64,000 nt of DNA from Terracoccus sp. 273MFTsu3.1 (GTDB taxonomy: Bacteria > Actinomycetota > Actinomycetes > Actinomycetales > Dermatophilaceae): NCBI RefSeq assembly GCF_000383675.1, contig NZ_KB911821.1:372001-436000 (forward strand), given 5' to 3'. Positions 1-10,648 of this stretch are shown in pieces. Numbering within the stretch: position 1 is the first letter of the stretch; every line of letters starts with the position of its first letter. The position numbers and the translations under genes are program-made. The notes beneath the pieces were generated by a model. The model was not told the DNA's origin, made no database searches, and saw only the letters and a program-made list of their open reading frames with translations.

Positions 1-172
1 CGAGCGCCCCGGCCTCGTCGACGTGGAGGTAGGAGTGCACCTGGCCATCGACGGCGGCGATCCGGTCGAGGTGCGCCTGGGTCACCTCGACGGAGCTGAT
101 GGCCCCGCTCGCGAGCGCGCCGGCCAGGTCGGCGGCGGTGGCCCTCGTCAGGTCAGTTGGCAGGTCGGTCAC
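1..172 (-). CDS. gatA: GatA, amidotransferase subunit A (N-terminal part, runs off the window)
   Basis: The N-terminal 57 residues of the amidase subunit of Asp-tRNA(Asn)/Glu-tRNA(Gln) amidotransferase GatCAB, which converts mischarged Glu-tRNA(Gln) or Asp-tRNA(Asn) to the amide form in the cytoplasm. From a GTG at 172 the frame begins [20 protein letters not shown] and continues with [20 protein letters not shown], the usual GatA opening. The amidase signature and the Ser-Ser-Lys triad lie beyond base 1. It follows gatC on the same strand with a 110-bp gap that holds a hairpin. The order gatC-gatA is the usual actinobacterial one, and gatB may follow outside the window. The start has only a weak ribosome site, so a nearby alternative is possible. 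Confidence 0.85.
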   Translation of the reverse strand, partial: MTDLPTDLTRATAADLAGALASGAISSVEVTQAHLDRIAAVDGQVHSYLHVDEAGAL

Positions 173-231
173 GTCAGTGCCTTCGGTTCGTAGCTGCGAC
201 AGGAGTTTTCGTGGTGCCCGTCACGGGCGGG

Positions 232-266
232 GCGTATGCCGGGTGCTCGGCAGGGGCGGCATACGC
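232..266. repeat. Hairpin with GTATGCC arms between gatC and gatA
   Basis: A 10-bp perfect inverted repeat, GCGTATGCCG at 232-241 and CGGCATACGC at 257-266, with a 15-base loop. It lies in the gap between gatC and gatA. It has no T-tract on the minus strand. It could be a processing or stability element in the gatC-gatA message. It is one of several intergenic structures built from the GTATGCC heptamer. Confidence 0.6.
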
Positions 267-282
267 AGGCTTGCGTGGTTGC

Positions 283-579
283 TCAGTCCTCGTCGAGGAT
301 GCGCGGCACCGAGAAGCGCTGCTGCTCGGACTCGGGCGCCCCGGCCAGCACGGCCTCCGCGCCGAGGCTGGGGCGCACGACGTCGGGGCGGGTCACGTTG
401 GTCAGCGGCATCGGGTGCGACATCGGGGCGACGCCGTCGGTCGGGGCCTGCTGGACCTTGGCGACGGACTCGAGGATGACTCCGAGCTCACCCACCATGC
501 GGTCGAGCTCGGCGTCCGAGAGCTCGATCCGGGCGAGGCCGGCCAGGTGGGCTACGTCGTCGCGGGACAGGGATGACAT
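283..579 (-). CDS. gatC: GatC, amidotransferase subunit C
   Basis: Small (98 aa) subunit of the GatCAB tRNA-dependent amidotransferase; it wraps around GatA and holds it to GatB. The sequence opens MSSLSRDDVAHLAGLARIEL, contains the conserved stretch around VAPMSHPMPLTNVTRPD in the middle, and ends RFSVPRILDED, all typical of GatC at the family length. The ATG at 579 is preceded by TAGACT (592-587) with a 7-base spacer, so the transcript probably starts at or next to the start codon. gatA follows downstream on the same strand after a hairpin. Confidence 0.95.
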   Translation of the reverse strand: MSSLSRDDVAHLAGLARIELSDAELDRMVGELGVILESVAKVQQAPTDGVAPMSHPMPLTNVTRPDVVRPSLGAEAVLAGAPESEQQRFSVPRILDED

Positions 580-758
580 GCGGGCCAGTCTATGGGGCAG
601 CCCCTCGGGCCCGGACCACGGTCCGGAGCCCCGCACCGACACCCGCGCGCGCCTCTCGTGCTCCGTGCCCCGGAAGTCGTCGGGGGTCGGGCGTGTCCTG
701 GCGCCGGTCTCGCTCGTTGACCACGGCGGATCCACGAACCACCCAAGGAGAACCCTCG

Positions 759-1373
759 ATGACGAGCCCGGCCAGCCCGACGACCACGACGACCGCGCCC
801 ACGCAGGACGAGCCGGCGGCTCCCGCCCACGCGACCGAAGCGGCCGACCCGGCCCCGACCGCCTCGGCCGGTCCAGCCCCCACCCCGACGACGACCGAGC
901 CGTCCGCCGAGACGACGACCGAGACGACGACCGGGACGACCGGTACGACGACCGACGCGCCGTCCGACCGGGCCTCCGCCAAGGCCGAGATGGCCGAGGT
1001 CGCCCCACGGGCGCGCCGGACCCCCGACGTCCGGGCCGGCGCCCGCCGGGCGGCGACCCTCACCGGGGCCGGCATCCGGCGCGTGCGCACCCTGCTCGGC
1101 GAGATCGTGTGGTTCGCCTGCCTGCTCGCCGCCACCGCGCTCCTGCTCGGAGCCGTCCTCGTGCTGCTGGACGCCAACACGAACAACGCCCTCGTGGCGG
1201 CCGTCATGCGCGCCGCCGACTGGGCCGACCTGGGCGTCTTCAGCCGCACCGCCGGCATCAAGCAGTTCACCGGGGACGGCGCCGTCGTCAAGAACACCAT
1301 CACCAACTGGGGTCTCGGCGCCGTTGCGTGGCTCGTCGTCGGCCGCGTCGCCCGCCGCATCCTCACCCCCTGA
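759..1373 (+). CDS. Hypothetical membrane protein with Thr/Pro-rich N-terminus
   Basis: A 204-aa protein of unknown function. The first ~75 residues are low-complexity Thr, Pro, Ala and Glu. Residues ~95-125 are basic and probably cytoplasmic, followed by one clear hydrophobic segment (IVWFACLLAATALLLGAVLV) and a second weaker one near the C-terminus around GLGAVAWLVVGRVARRIL. The ATG at 759 follows AAGGAG at 745-750, a good ribosome site, so I prefer it to in-frame upstream starts. It is divergent from gatC and convergent with livM, from which a strong hairpin separates it. It is probably an accessory membrane protein; no enzymatic motif is visible. Confidence 0.75.
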   Translation: MTSPASPTTTTTAPTQDEPAAPAHATEAADPAPTASAGPAPTPTTTEPSAETTTETTTGTTGTTTDAPSDRASAKAEMAEVAPRARRTPDVRAGARRAATLTGAGIRRVRTLLGEIVWFACLLAATALLLGAVLVLLDANTNNALVAAVMRAADWADLGVFSRTAGIKQFTGDGAVVKNTITNWGLGAVAWLVVGRVARRILTP

Positions 1374-1390
1374 CCCCCTCTCCATCCCGC

Positions 1391-1437
1391 GTTCGATGTG
1401 TTCGCGTCGCCGTCCAGCGGACGCGCACACATCGAAC
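1391..1437. terminator. Bidirectional terminator hairpin
   Basis: An inverted repeat of 11 bp (GTTCGATGTGT at 1391-1401 with its complement at 1427-1437) continues, after a 1x1 mismatch, with 6 more pairs (1403-1408 with 1420-1425) around an 11-base loop. It lies between two convergent genes and so can serve both. There is no T-run, which is normal in high-G+C actinobacteria. Confidence 0.7.
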
Positions 1438-1459
1438 GGCGGGAGGCCCGGGGTCGGGG

Positions 1460-2479
1460 TCAGTCGCGGGAGCGCGTGCGGCGGTCGAGGACGTAGCGGC
1501 GCAGGACGTTGCGCGCCGTGCCCCAGATGCCGTGGCGGAAGAGCAGGACGATGACGACGAAGATCGTGCCGGTGATGAGGCCGATGCCCTCGAAGCCGGA
1601 GCTCGCGAGGTAGTCCTCGAGCGTCACGACGACGCCGGCGCCGACGAGGCCGCCCCAGAGCGTGCCGATGCCGCCGAGGACCGTGATGAGCACGACCTTG
1701 CCCGATGTCGTCCACATCAGCTCCTGCAGCGACGCGAACTGGTGGCTGACCGCGAAGACGCCACCGGCGAGGCCGGCCAGGCCGGCCGAGATGATGAACA
1801 CCGTGATCTTGTAGCGCTCGACGTCGTAGCCGAGGGCGCGCGCCCTGGCCGGGTTGTCGCGGACGGCCGTCAGCACCCGGCCGAAGGGCGAGTTGACGAC
1901 GCGCCACGCGACGAGGATGCCGACGAGGATCATCGCGGCGCCGACGTAGTAGAAGTAGAACGGGTCGGTCTCGACGAGCTCGATGCCGAAGAAGTTGCGC
2001 GGGATGCCCTGGAGGCCGTTCTCGCCGCCCGTCAGGTCACGCGCCTGGTTGGCGATGAAGTAGAGCATCTGCGCGAAGGCCAGGGTGACCATGGCGAAGT
2101 AGATGCCGGTCCGCCGCACCGAGAGGTAGCCGATGGGCCAGGCGATGAGCATCGCGAAGACGGCGCCGCCGATGACGGCGACCGGGAACGGCACGCCCCA
2201 GTGGGTGGCGATGAGGCCGGTGCAGTACGCCGAGCCGCCCCAGAACGCGGCGTGGCCGAAGCTGAGCAGGCCCGTGAAGCCGAGGAGCAGGTCGACGCTG
2301 ATCGCGAAGAGGCCCCAGCACAGGATGTCCATCGCGACCGGCGGGTAGATCCAGTACGGCAGCATCACGAGCACGGCGAGGCCGGCCAGGAGCATGACGT
2401 AGCGCAGCGGGTTGCGCCGCGAGAGGATCGAGGGCTGGGCCAGGTCGACGTCGACCTTGGCGGTCATCTGCTCGCTCAT
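1460..2479 (-). CDS. livM: Branched-chain amino acid-type ABC transporter permease, LivM family
   Basis: Integral membrane permease (339 aa) of a Liv/HAAT-family ABC importer. It shows repeated hydrophobic helices (for example YVMLLAGLAVLVMLPYWIY near residue 27) and the family hallmarks LLLGFTGLLSFGHAAFWGGS and SPFGRVLTAVRDNPARARALG, the latter being the coupling loop that touches the ATPases. Its ATG overlaps the livH stop (ATGA at 2479-2476), so translation is coupled. It is the last gene of the minus-strand operon and ends at the hairpin at 1391-1437. It would pair with LivH to form the membrane channel. The substrate is not fixed by the permease; see the binding protein. Confidence 0.93.
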   Translation of the reverse strand: MSEQMTAKVDVDLAQPSILSRRNPLRYVMLLAGLAVLVMLPYWIYPPVAMDILCWGLFAISVDLLLGFTGLLSFGHAAFWGGSAYCTGLIATHWGVPFPVAVIGGAVFAMLIAWPIGYLSVRRTGIYFAMVTLAFAQMLYFIANQARDLTGGENGLQGIPRNFFGIELVETDPFYFYYVGAAMILVGILVAWRVVNSPFGRVLTAVRDNPARARALGYDVERYKITVFIISAGLAGLAGGVFAVSHQFASLQELMWTTSGKVVLITVLGGIGTLWGGLVGAGVVVTLEDYLASSGFEGIGLITGTIFVVIVLLFRHGIWGTARNVLRRYVLDRRTRSRD

Positions 2480-3345
2480 GCGACCTCCTCCCGTCCGAAG
2501 AGCCCCGAGGGCCGGACGAGAACGACGAGCGCCATCAGCACGAAGATGACGATCTGGGCGTACGTGGGGGCGTAGGCGATGCCGTAGGCCTCGACGAGTC
2601 CGACGAGGAAGCCTGCGACCACCGCCCCGAGGATGGATCCGAGGCCGCCGATGACGACGACGGCGAAGAGGATGATGATGAAGTTGCTGCCCATCTCGGC
2701 GGTGATGGCGCGGGTCGGCGCGGCGAGCACACCGGCGAGGCCCGCGAGCGCGATGCCGAAGCCGAAGACGGGGGTGACCCACAGCCCCACGTTGATGCCG
2801 AGGGCTCGCGTGCGGTCGGGCGCCTCGGTCGCGGCGCGCACGATCATGCCGATGCGCGTCTTCGTCAGCAGCAGCCCGACGGCGACGCACACGACGACCG
2901 AGAAGAGACAGGCGAAGATCGCGTAGACGGAGAGGTTGACCGATCCGACCGAGACCTGGCCGCCGAGCCCGGCCGGCACCTGGTAGGGCAGACCGGAGAC
3001 GCCGTAGCGCTGCTTGACCGCCTCGACGATCACGAGCGTGAGGCCGAACGTCAGCAGGAAGTTGTAGAGCGGGTCGAGCTCGAGCAGCCAGCGCACGAGC
3101 AGGCGCTCCATGAGCACGCCGAACCCGAACATGAGGACGGGGACGATGATGAGCGCCGCCCAGAAACCGACGTTCAGCTCGGCGAGCAGGACGGCTGACA
3201 GGACGGCGCCGAGCATGTAGCAGGCGCCGTGGGAGAAGTTGACGACCCCGAGGACGCCGAAGATGACGGCGAGGCCCAGCGCGGAGAGCGCGTAGAAGCC
3301 GCCGGCGGCGAGCCCCTGGAGGGTGTACTGGATGAATTCGCTCAT
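2476..3345 (-). CDS. livH: Branched-chain amino acid-type ABC transporter permease, LivH family
   Basis: The second permease (289 aa) of the importer. It starts MSEFIQYTLQGLAAGGFYAL and shows the LivH signatures FGVLGVVNFSHGACYMLGAV and TRIGMIVRAATEAPDRTRAL (coupling loop), with about eight hydrophobic segments. The start at 3345 fits the family N-terminus; a purine-rich GAGCGAGAG stretch lies just upstream. It follows the binding-protein gene across a 139-bp gap that contains a strong hairpin (3409-3453), and it overlaps livM by four bases. The hairpin could make the binding protein more abundant than the permeases, a common arrangement in such operons; that is inference. Confidence 0.93.
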   Translation of the reverse strand: MSEFIQYTLQGLAAGGFYALSALGLAVIFGVLGVVNFSHGACYMLGAVLSAVLLAELNVGFWAALIIVPVLMFGFGVLMERLLVRWLLELDPLYNFLLTFGLTLVIVEAVKQRYGVSGLPYQVPAGLGGQVSVGSVNLSVYAIFACLFSVVVCVAVGLLLTKTRIGMIVRAATEAPDRTRALGINVGLWVTPVFGFGIALAGLAGVLAAPTRAITAEMGSNFIIILFAVVVIGGLGSILGAVVAGFLVGLVEAYGIAYAPTYAQIVIFVLMALVVLVRPSGLFGREEVA

Positions 3346-3408
3346 GTCTCTCGCTCGGTTCGCGGTCGATCGGGCTGGGTGCGGCTGCCTCGACAGCCGC
3401 GTGGTGCC

Positions 3409-3453
3409 GTATGCCGTCCGGCGCGTCCTCGTGGACGCCACCGGACGGCATAC
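3409..3453. repeat. Strong hairpin between binding-protein gene and livH
   Basis: A 13-bp perfect inverted repeat (GTATGCCGTCCGG at 3409-3421, complement at 3441-3453). Its loop folds further into a 6-bp stem, GCGTCC (3423-3428) with GGACGC (3433-3438), closed by TCGT. It lies inside the minus-strand transport operon, 31 bases after the binding-protein stop codon and 63 bases before the livH start codon. It probably stabilises the upstream message or partly terminates transcription, giving a high binding-protein to permease ratio. Confidence 0.7.
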
Positions 3454-3484
3454 CGACGCAGGGCGCCGGCTCAGGCCCCTGGGA

Positions 3485-4729
3485 TCAGCTCATCGAGCAG
3501 GCGGGGTTGGCCGCGCCGTAGGCCTCGGCGGCCGGGATCGTCTTCTCGATGTCCTCGTAGTCCCACTCCTCCGGAGCGGAGCTCTTGACCTTGGCGAGGT
3601 AGACGTCGTGGATGACGGCGTGGTCGGCCTTGCGGATCTCGCCGTTGCGCAGGAAGACGTCGTTGATCTTCTTGCCCTCGAGCTTGCCCACGATCGTGTC
3701 GGCGTCGTCGGTGCCGGCCTCCTGGACGGCCTCGAGGTAGTTCATCGCGGCGGAGTAGTTCGCGGCGTGGGCGAAGGACGGACGGGTGTTCGTCTTCTCC
3801 TTGAACTGGTCGGCCCACTTCTTGTTCTGCGCGTCGAAGTTCCAGTACCACGCGTCGGTGAACTGCGTGCCGGCGAACTGGTCGACACCGAGCGAGTGGA
3901 TGTCGGTGATGAACATCAGGCCGACCGCGAGCTGCACCTTGCCCTTGAGCGAGCTCTGGTTGAACTGCTTGACGAAGTTGATGAGGTCGCCGCCGGCGTG
4001 CATCGAGCCGATGACCTTCGGGCTGCCCTCGCCGGCCTTGGTGATGAAGGTGGCGAAGTTGTCGCTCGGGAAGGGCGACGCGATCGACTGTCCGACGGTG
4101 CCGCCGTTCTTGGTGACCTCGGCGCTGAACGACTTGTTCATGTCCTGGCCGAAGGCGTAGTCGGGGTAGACGATGTTCCAGCTCGTCCCGCCCTCCTTGG
4201 TGATGGTGCCGGCCGTGCCGCGCGCGAGGACGGCGGTGTTGTAGGCCCAGTGGAAGGTGTACTTGTTGCAGCTCGCGCCGGTCAGGGCCGTCGTGCCCGC
4301 ACCGATGTTGATGTAGAGCTTCTTCTTGTTCTTGGCCTGCGTGGCGACGGCGAGGGCCGCGGCCGAGTTGGGCACGTCGAGGATGATGTCGGCCTTCTGG
4401 CGGTCGTACATCTCCTGCGCCTTGGAGTTGGCGATGTCGGCCTTGTTCTGGTGGTCGGCCGTGACGACCTCGATGTCCTTGGCGACGGCCTTGTCGCCGT
4501 ACTTCGCCTTGTAGTCCGCGATCGCCATCTCGATGGCGACCTTGCTGTTGGGACCGGACAGGTCCTTGTAGACGCCCGACTGGTCGTTGAGCAGGCCGAT
4601 GACGACCTTGTCGTCGGTCAGCTTGCTCGAGCCGCCGGACTGGGGGCCGCCGGCCCCTCCGCACGCGGCGAGCGCGAGCGACGCGGTCGCGGCGATGGCG
4701 ACGGTGCCCTGGACTGTCCTGCTACGCAT
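3485..4729 (-). CDS. ABC transporter substrate-binding lipoprotein, Liv/HAAT type
   Basis: Extracytoplasmic binding protein (414 aa) of the importer, tethered to the membrane. A lipoprotein signal ends in SLALAAC with Cys23 as the lipidation site. The mature part begins VVIGLLNDQSGVYKDLSGP, a peripheral-binding-protein type I fold. Features such as VVTADHQNKADIANSKAQE and DVPNSAAALAVATQAK resemble, as I recall, the subgroup that binds aromatic acids (CouP-like) as much as leucine binders, so the substrate is uncertain. AGGAGGGG precedes the ATG at 4729. It lies between livF and livH and is expected to be the most abundant product of the operon. Confidence 0.88.
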   Translation of the reverse strand: MRSRTVQGTVAIAATASLALAACGGAGGPQSGGSSKLTDDKVVIGLLNDQSGVYKDLSGPNSKVAIEMAIADYKAKYGDKAVAKDIEVVTADHQNKADIANSKAQEMYDRQKADIILDVPNSAAALAVATQAKNKKKLYINIGAGTTALTGASCNKYTFHWAYNTAVLARGTAGTITKEGGTSWNIVYPDYAFGQDMNKSFSAEVTKNGGTVGQSIASPFPSDNFATFITKAGEGSPKVIGSMHAGGDLINFVKQFNQSSLKGKVQLAVGLMFITDIHSLGVDQFAGTQFTDAWYWNFDAQNKKWADQFKEKTNTRPSFAHAANYSAAMNYLEAVQEAGTDDADTIVGKLEGKKINDVFLRNGEIRKADHAVIHDVYLAKVKSSAPEEWDYEDIEKTIPAAEAYGAANPACSMS

Positions 4730-4805
4730 GTCCCCTCCTGGGGTTGTGACGAGATGTGACGGTGCTGACGGGGTGGGGCGGTGTGACGGGATGACGCAAG
4801 GGCGT

Positions 4806-4849
4806 CGTGGTCGTGGCGTGGTCGTGTCGTGGTCGTGGCGTGGTCGTGG
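4806..4849. repeat. 11-bp tandem repeat, four copies
   Basis: Four head-to-tail copies of CGTGGTCGTGG at 4806-4816, 4817-4827 (last base T), 4828-4838 and 4839-4849. The array lies in the 159-bp gap between livF and the binding-protein gene. No protein function is implied. It could vary in copy number, or be a spacing or binding element. Confidence 0.75.
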
Positions 4850-4888
4850 TGCGCCCGGCGGGTGCTGCGGCCGGGACGTGGGCGGGGG

Positions 4889-5680
4889 CTACATCCCGAG
4901 GTAGGTGAGCAGCTCTCCCTCGCGGGCCCTGAAGTCGTCGTTGCCGAGGTGCTCGACGACCTTGCCCTGGGCGAGCAGGTAGTGCCGGTCCGCGACCGTC
5001 GAGGCGAACGCGACGTTCTGCTCGACGAGGAGGACGCCGACGCCCTGGCCCTTGATCTCGCGGATGATCTCGCCGATGCGCTGGACGATGACCGGGGCCA
5101 GGCCCTCGCTCGGCTCGTCGAGCAGCAGGAGCCGCGAGCCCATCCGCAGCACGCGGGCCATCGCGAGCATCTGCTGCTCGCCGCCCGACAGCTTCGTGCC
5201 CGGGAAGTCACGGCGCTCGTGGAGCACGGGGAAGAATTCGTAGACCCGCTCGAGGGACCAGGCGTCCGCGTGGACGACCGGCGGCAGCAGGAGGTTCTCG
5301 GCGACGGTGAGGCTGGCGTAGATGCCGCGGTCGTCCGGGACCCAGCCGATGCCGGCCCGGGCGCGGGCGTCGGCCGACCGCTTGGCGAGGTCGGACCCGT
5401 CGAGCGTGATCGAGCCCTCGATCTGCCGGTGCAGCCCCATGACCGAGCGCAGCAGAGTCGTCTTGCCGGCCCCGTTGCGCCCGACGAGGGTGACGACCTC
5501 ACCGGGGGCCACGTCGATGCTGACGTCGGTGAGGACGCGGGCCTCGCCGTACCAGGCGGAGAGCCCGGACACCTCGAGCATCCGTGCGGCGCCGCGCCGG
5601 GGGCTCGCGGGCTCAGGCGCACCGGCGCGGTCGGGCGCCGGCTGCTCCGTCGTCGTCGTGGCGGTCGTGTCGTCACTCAT
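4889..5680 (-). CDS. livF: Branched-chain amino acid-type ABC transporter ATPase, LivF family
   Basis: Cytoplasmic ATPase (263 aa) that powers the importer together with LivG. Walker A GRNGAGKTT lies at residues 68-76, the ABC signature LSGGEQQ at about 164-170, and Walker B LLLLDEP at about 184-190, ending with the family C-terminus around GELLTYLGM. The first ~33 residues before MLEVSGLSAWYG are low-complexity and precede the conserved domain, so M34 is an alternative start. The ATG at 5680 overlaps the livG stop by eight bases (ATGAGTGA), supporting coupled translation. Confidence 0.92.
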   Translation of the reverse strand: MSDDTTATTTTEQPAPDRAGAPEPASPRRGAARMLEVSGLSAWYGEARVLTDVSIDVAPGEVVTLVGRNGAGKTTLLRSVMGLHRQIEGSITLDGSDLAKRSADARARAGIGWVPDDRGIYASLTVAENLLLPPVVHADAWSLERVYEFFPVLHERRDFPGTKLSGGEQQMLAMARVLRMGSRLLLLDEPSEGLAPVIVQRIGEIIREIKGQGVGVLLVEQNVAFASTVADRHYLLAQGKVVEHLGNDDFRAREGELLTYLGM

Positions 5681-6428
5681 GGGCTGCTCCGAGGTATGCC
5701 GTGATGACCCGCTCGTCGGCGCGCACCTGCTCGTAGGGTCCCTCCGCGAGCACCTGCCCCGACTGGAGCACGGTGACGCGGTCCGCGAGCGATCCGACGA
5801 CGTGCATGTTGTGGTCGACGAAGACGACGGTGCGCCCCTCGGCGAGCTGCTTGACGAGGGCGATGGTGCGGTCGACGTCCTCGATCCCCATGCCGGCGGT
5901 CGGCTCGTCGAGGAGCAGCAGCTTGGGGTCGAGGGCCATGGCGATCGCAAGCTCGAGCGCGCGCTTCTGGCCGTAGGCCAGCGACGACGCCGGTGCCCCG
6001 GCGCGGTCGGCGAGGCCGACCTGCTCGAGCAGCTCCATGGCGCGGTCCTTGAACGTGGCCATGCGGGTGACCGAGCGCCACCACTGCTTGCCCATGCCGG
6101 TCGGGCTGGCCAGGGCCAGCTCGAGGTGCTCGCGCAGGGTCATCGCCTCGAAGAGGCTCGTGATCTGGAAGGAGCGCGCGATGCCGAGCGGCGCGATCTG
6201 CTCCGGCGCCTTGCCGGTGATGTCCTGACCGTCGAAGAGCACGGCGCCGGACGTCGGGGCCAGGAAGCCGGTGAGGAGGTTGAAGAGCGTGGTCTTGCCC
6301 GCACCGTTGGGTCCGACGAGCGCGTGGACGGTGCCGCGGGCGACCGTGAGGTCGACCTCCGAGACGGCCCGGAAACCACGGAACTCCTTGGTCAGGGCCC
6401 TGGTCTCGAGCAACGGGGTACCCGTCAA
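5673..6428 (-). CDS. livG: Branched-chain amino acid-type ABC transporter ATPase, LivG family
   Basis: First gene of the transport operon and the second ATPase (251 aa). Walker A GPNGAGKTT lies at residues ~39-47, with the degenerate signature LAYGQKRALE typical of LivG, Walker B LLLLDEPTAGM, and the LivG-specific FNLLTGFLAPTSG. I chose the TTG at 6428 because GGAGG lies eight bases upstream and the product then starts directly before the conserved LLETRALTKEF. A GTG eight codons or fewer upstream would put the Shine-Dalgarno directly against the start. It overlaps livF by eight bases. The 277 bp upstream, to ligA, should hold the operon promoter, but I cannot define one. Confidence 0.9.
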   Translation of the reverse strand: MTGTPLLETRALTKEFRGFRAVSEVDLTVARGTVHALVGPNGAGKTTLFNLLTGFLAPTSGAVLFDGQDITGKAPEQIAPLGIARSFQITSLFEAMTLREHLELALASPTGMGKQWWRSVTRMATFKDRAMELLEQVGLADRAGAPASSLAYGQKRALELAIAMALDPKLLLLDEPTAGMGIEDVDRTIALVKQLAEGRTVVFVDHNMHVVGSLADRVTVLQSGQVLAEGPYEQVRADERVITAYLGAAHE

Positions 6429-6705
6429 GACCTGCACCTCCTCGTGCGTCGCGCTCGGGTGAGCGTGGTGTCGGGCCGAGCCGGTCGGTGTGACTGGCTG
6501 GCGACGACTCCGGAAAGTCCGGGAAACTTCGGCAAAGCCTAGGAGGGCTGCACGCCGAAAGGACGGTGGGGACCCACACACCTGACGCGGTTCTGTGGGC
6601 TCGCGACACATGCGAGCCGGCCGCCGGACCCCGCGGGGGCGGGCGCGCTCACGCCGGCTCGACGGAGTGCGAGCAGCCCCGACGGGGTCGTGCTGCGCGG
6701 GTCAG

Positions 6706-8919
<2,214 letters not shown>

Positions 8920-8978
8920 TCACCGGGCGACCCAGCAGTGACAATGGGCCGGAGCCCGCCCCCTGCGAAGGAGCAGAG

Positions 8979-10490
8979 ATGACCAACCTCGCCGCCAACC
9001 TCACCGCCACCGCGGCACGCGTCCCCGACAAGGTGGGCATCAAGCTCGACCAGGTCGAGCTGTCGTGGTCGGCGCTGCACCGCGCGGCGGCGGCCGTGGC
9101 CGGCCAGCTGCGCGCGGCGGGACTCGAGCCCGGCGACCGGGTCTCGCTCATCCTCCCCAACGTGCCGGCCTACCCCGTCGCCTTCTACGGCACCCTGCTC
9201 GCGGGCGGCGTCGTCGTGCCGATGAACCCGCTGCTCAAGTCCGGCGAGATCCAGTACTTCTACGAGGACAGCGGGGCCCGCTTCAGCTTCGTGTGGCCGG
9301 ACTTCGCCGACGAGGCCGGGAAGGCGGCGGCCGAGACCGGGACCCGCCTCGTCGTGTGCGGCCCGATGGGGCCGGCCGACGGCCAGTTCGACGCGTCCGA
9401 GACGGCGGGCCCTCCGGTGCTCGAGCCGGTCGAGCGCGCCGACGACGACACCGCCGTGATCCTCTACACGAGCGGCACCACCGGCAAGCCCAAGGGCGCC
9501 GAGCTGACGCACTTCAACCTCCACCGCAACGCCGAGCGCTCGGCCACCGACATCATGGAGATCACCGAGGACGACGTCATCATGGGCTGCCTGCCCCTCT
9601 TCCACGTCTTCGGCCTCACGTGCGGGCTCAACACGTCGGTCCAGCGCGGCGCGACCCTATCGCTCATCCCCCGGTTCGACCCGGCCAAGGCCATCGAGGT
9701 CCTCGGCCGCGACCACGTCACGATCTTCCAGGGCGTCCCGACGATGTATGCCGCGATCCTCAACCACCCGAACGCCGACGAGGCCGACACGAGCAGCCTG
9801 CGCACGTGCGCCTCGGGAGGCTCGGCGATGCCCGAGGCGGTCATGAAGGCCTTCGAGGAGAAGTTCCACTGCCAGATCCTCGAGGGCTACGGCCTGTCCG
9901 AGACCTCCCCCGTCGCCTCGTTCAACATGCCCGACAAGCCCACGAAGCCGGGCACCATCGGCCGCGCCATCCCGGGCTGCGAGATGAAGCTCGTCGACCT
10001 CGAGGGCAACGACACCCCGGCGGGCGAGATCGGCGAGATCGCGATCCGCGGCGAGAACATCATGAAGGGCTACTGGAACCGGCCCGAGGCCACGAAGGAG
10101 GCCATCCCCGACGGGTGGTTCCGCTCGGGCGACCTCGCGACCGTCGACGACGAGGGCTACTACACGATCGTGGACCGCAAGAAGGACATGATCATCCGCG
10201 GCGGCCTGAACGTCTACCCGCGCGAGGTCGAGGAGGTGCTCTACACGCATCCCGACGTGCTCGAGGCCGCGGTGGTGGGCGTCCCCGACGACCTCATGGG
10301 CGAGGAGGTCGGTGCCGCCGTCGTGCTGCGCCCCGGCTCGACGGCGACGCTCGAGGACGTCCAGGGCTACGTCAAGGAGCGCCTGGCGGCCTACAAGTAC
10401 CCCCGCCGCATCTGGTCGCTCGACGAGCTGCCGAAGGGCCCCACCGGCAAGATCCTGCGCCGCGAGGTGCGTCCGCGGACGACGTCCTGA
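8979..10490 (+). CDS. Long-chain fatty acid--CoA ligase (AMP-binding enzyme, FadD-like)
   Basis: Activates a carboxylic acid to its CoA thioester through an acyl-AMP intermediate (503 aa). The AMP-binding P-loop [11 protein letters not shown] is at residues 163-173; [10 protein letters not shown] is motif A5; [25 protein letters not shown] spans A7-A8; [10 protein letters not shown] near the C-terminus carries the catalytic Lys. GAAGGAG at 8967-8973 supports the ATG at 8979. The chain-length preference cannot be read directly. With EtfAB and enoyl-CoA hydratase elsewhere in the window it suggests fatty-acid or branched-acid degradation. A hairpin terminator follows. Confidence 0.9.
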   Translation: MTNLAANLTATAARVPDKVGIKLDQVELSWSALHRAAAAVAGQLRAAGLEPGDRVSLILPNVPAYPVAFYGTLLAGGVVVPMNPLLKSGEIQYFYEDSGARFSFVWPDFADEAGKAAAETGTRLVVCGPMGPADGQFDASETAGPPVLEPVERADDDTAVILYTSGTTGKPKGAELTHFNLHRNAERSATDIMEITEDDVIMGCLPLFHVFGLTCGLNTSVQRGATLSLIPRFDPAKAIEVLGRDHVTIFQGVPTMYAAILNHPNADEADTSSLRTCASGGSAMPEAVMKAFEEKFHCQILEGYGLSETSPVASFNMPDKPTKPGTIGRAIPGCEMKLVDLEGNDTPAGEIGEIAIRGENIMKGYWNRPEATKEAIPDGWFRSGDLATVDDEGYYTIVDRKKDMIIRGGLNVYPREVEEVLYTHPDVLEAAVVGVPDDLMGEEVGAAVVLRPGSTATLEDVQGYVKERLAAYKYPRRIWSLDELPKGPTGKILRREVRPRTTS

Positions 10491-10497
10491 CGCGCCG

Positions 10498-10525
10498 CCA
10501 AACCCTGCGACACGCAGGGGTTTGG
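10498..10525. terminator. Terminator hairpin after the acyl-CoA ligase gene
   Basis: CCAAACCCTGCG at 10498-10509 pairs with 10513-10525 (one bulged G), leaving a three-base loop, eight bases after the stop codon. There is no T-tract directly after the stem. Confidence 0.65.
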
Positions 10526-10648
10526 ACTCGCCGTACGTTTTGGCGTATTGCGCGGCATCGGTGACACTGGAGCAGGGTCACTATCGACGTGCCGCACCCC
10601 GTCCCGCCCTGGGACGCCCGGCGTCACGTCTGCGAAGGGTATTCACGC

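Noticed and set aside
236-2575. A 779-codon open frame on the plus strand
   Set aside because: It is antisense to gatC and livM, extremely Arg/Asp-rich, and resembles no family; long open frames on the opposite strand are a normal effect of high G+C.
1460-3451. A 663-codon minus-strand frame suggesting a fused LivH-LivM permease
   Set aside because: Only the LivM part has protein-like sequence; LivH lies in another frame with its own start and stop and a four-base overlap.
6429-6705. Promoter of the Liv-type operon
   Set aside because: Several TAGGCT- and TTTCGG-like hexamers are present, but none with convincing spacing, so no promoter is called.
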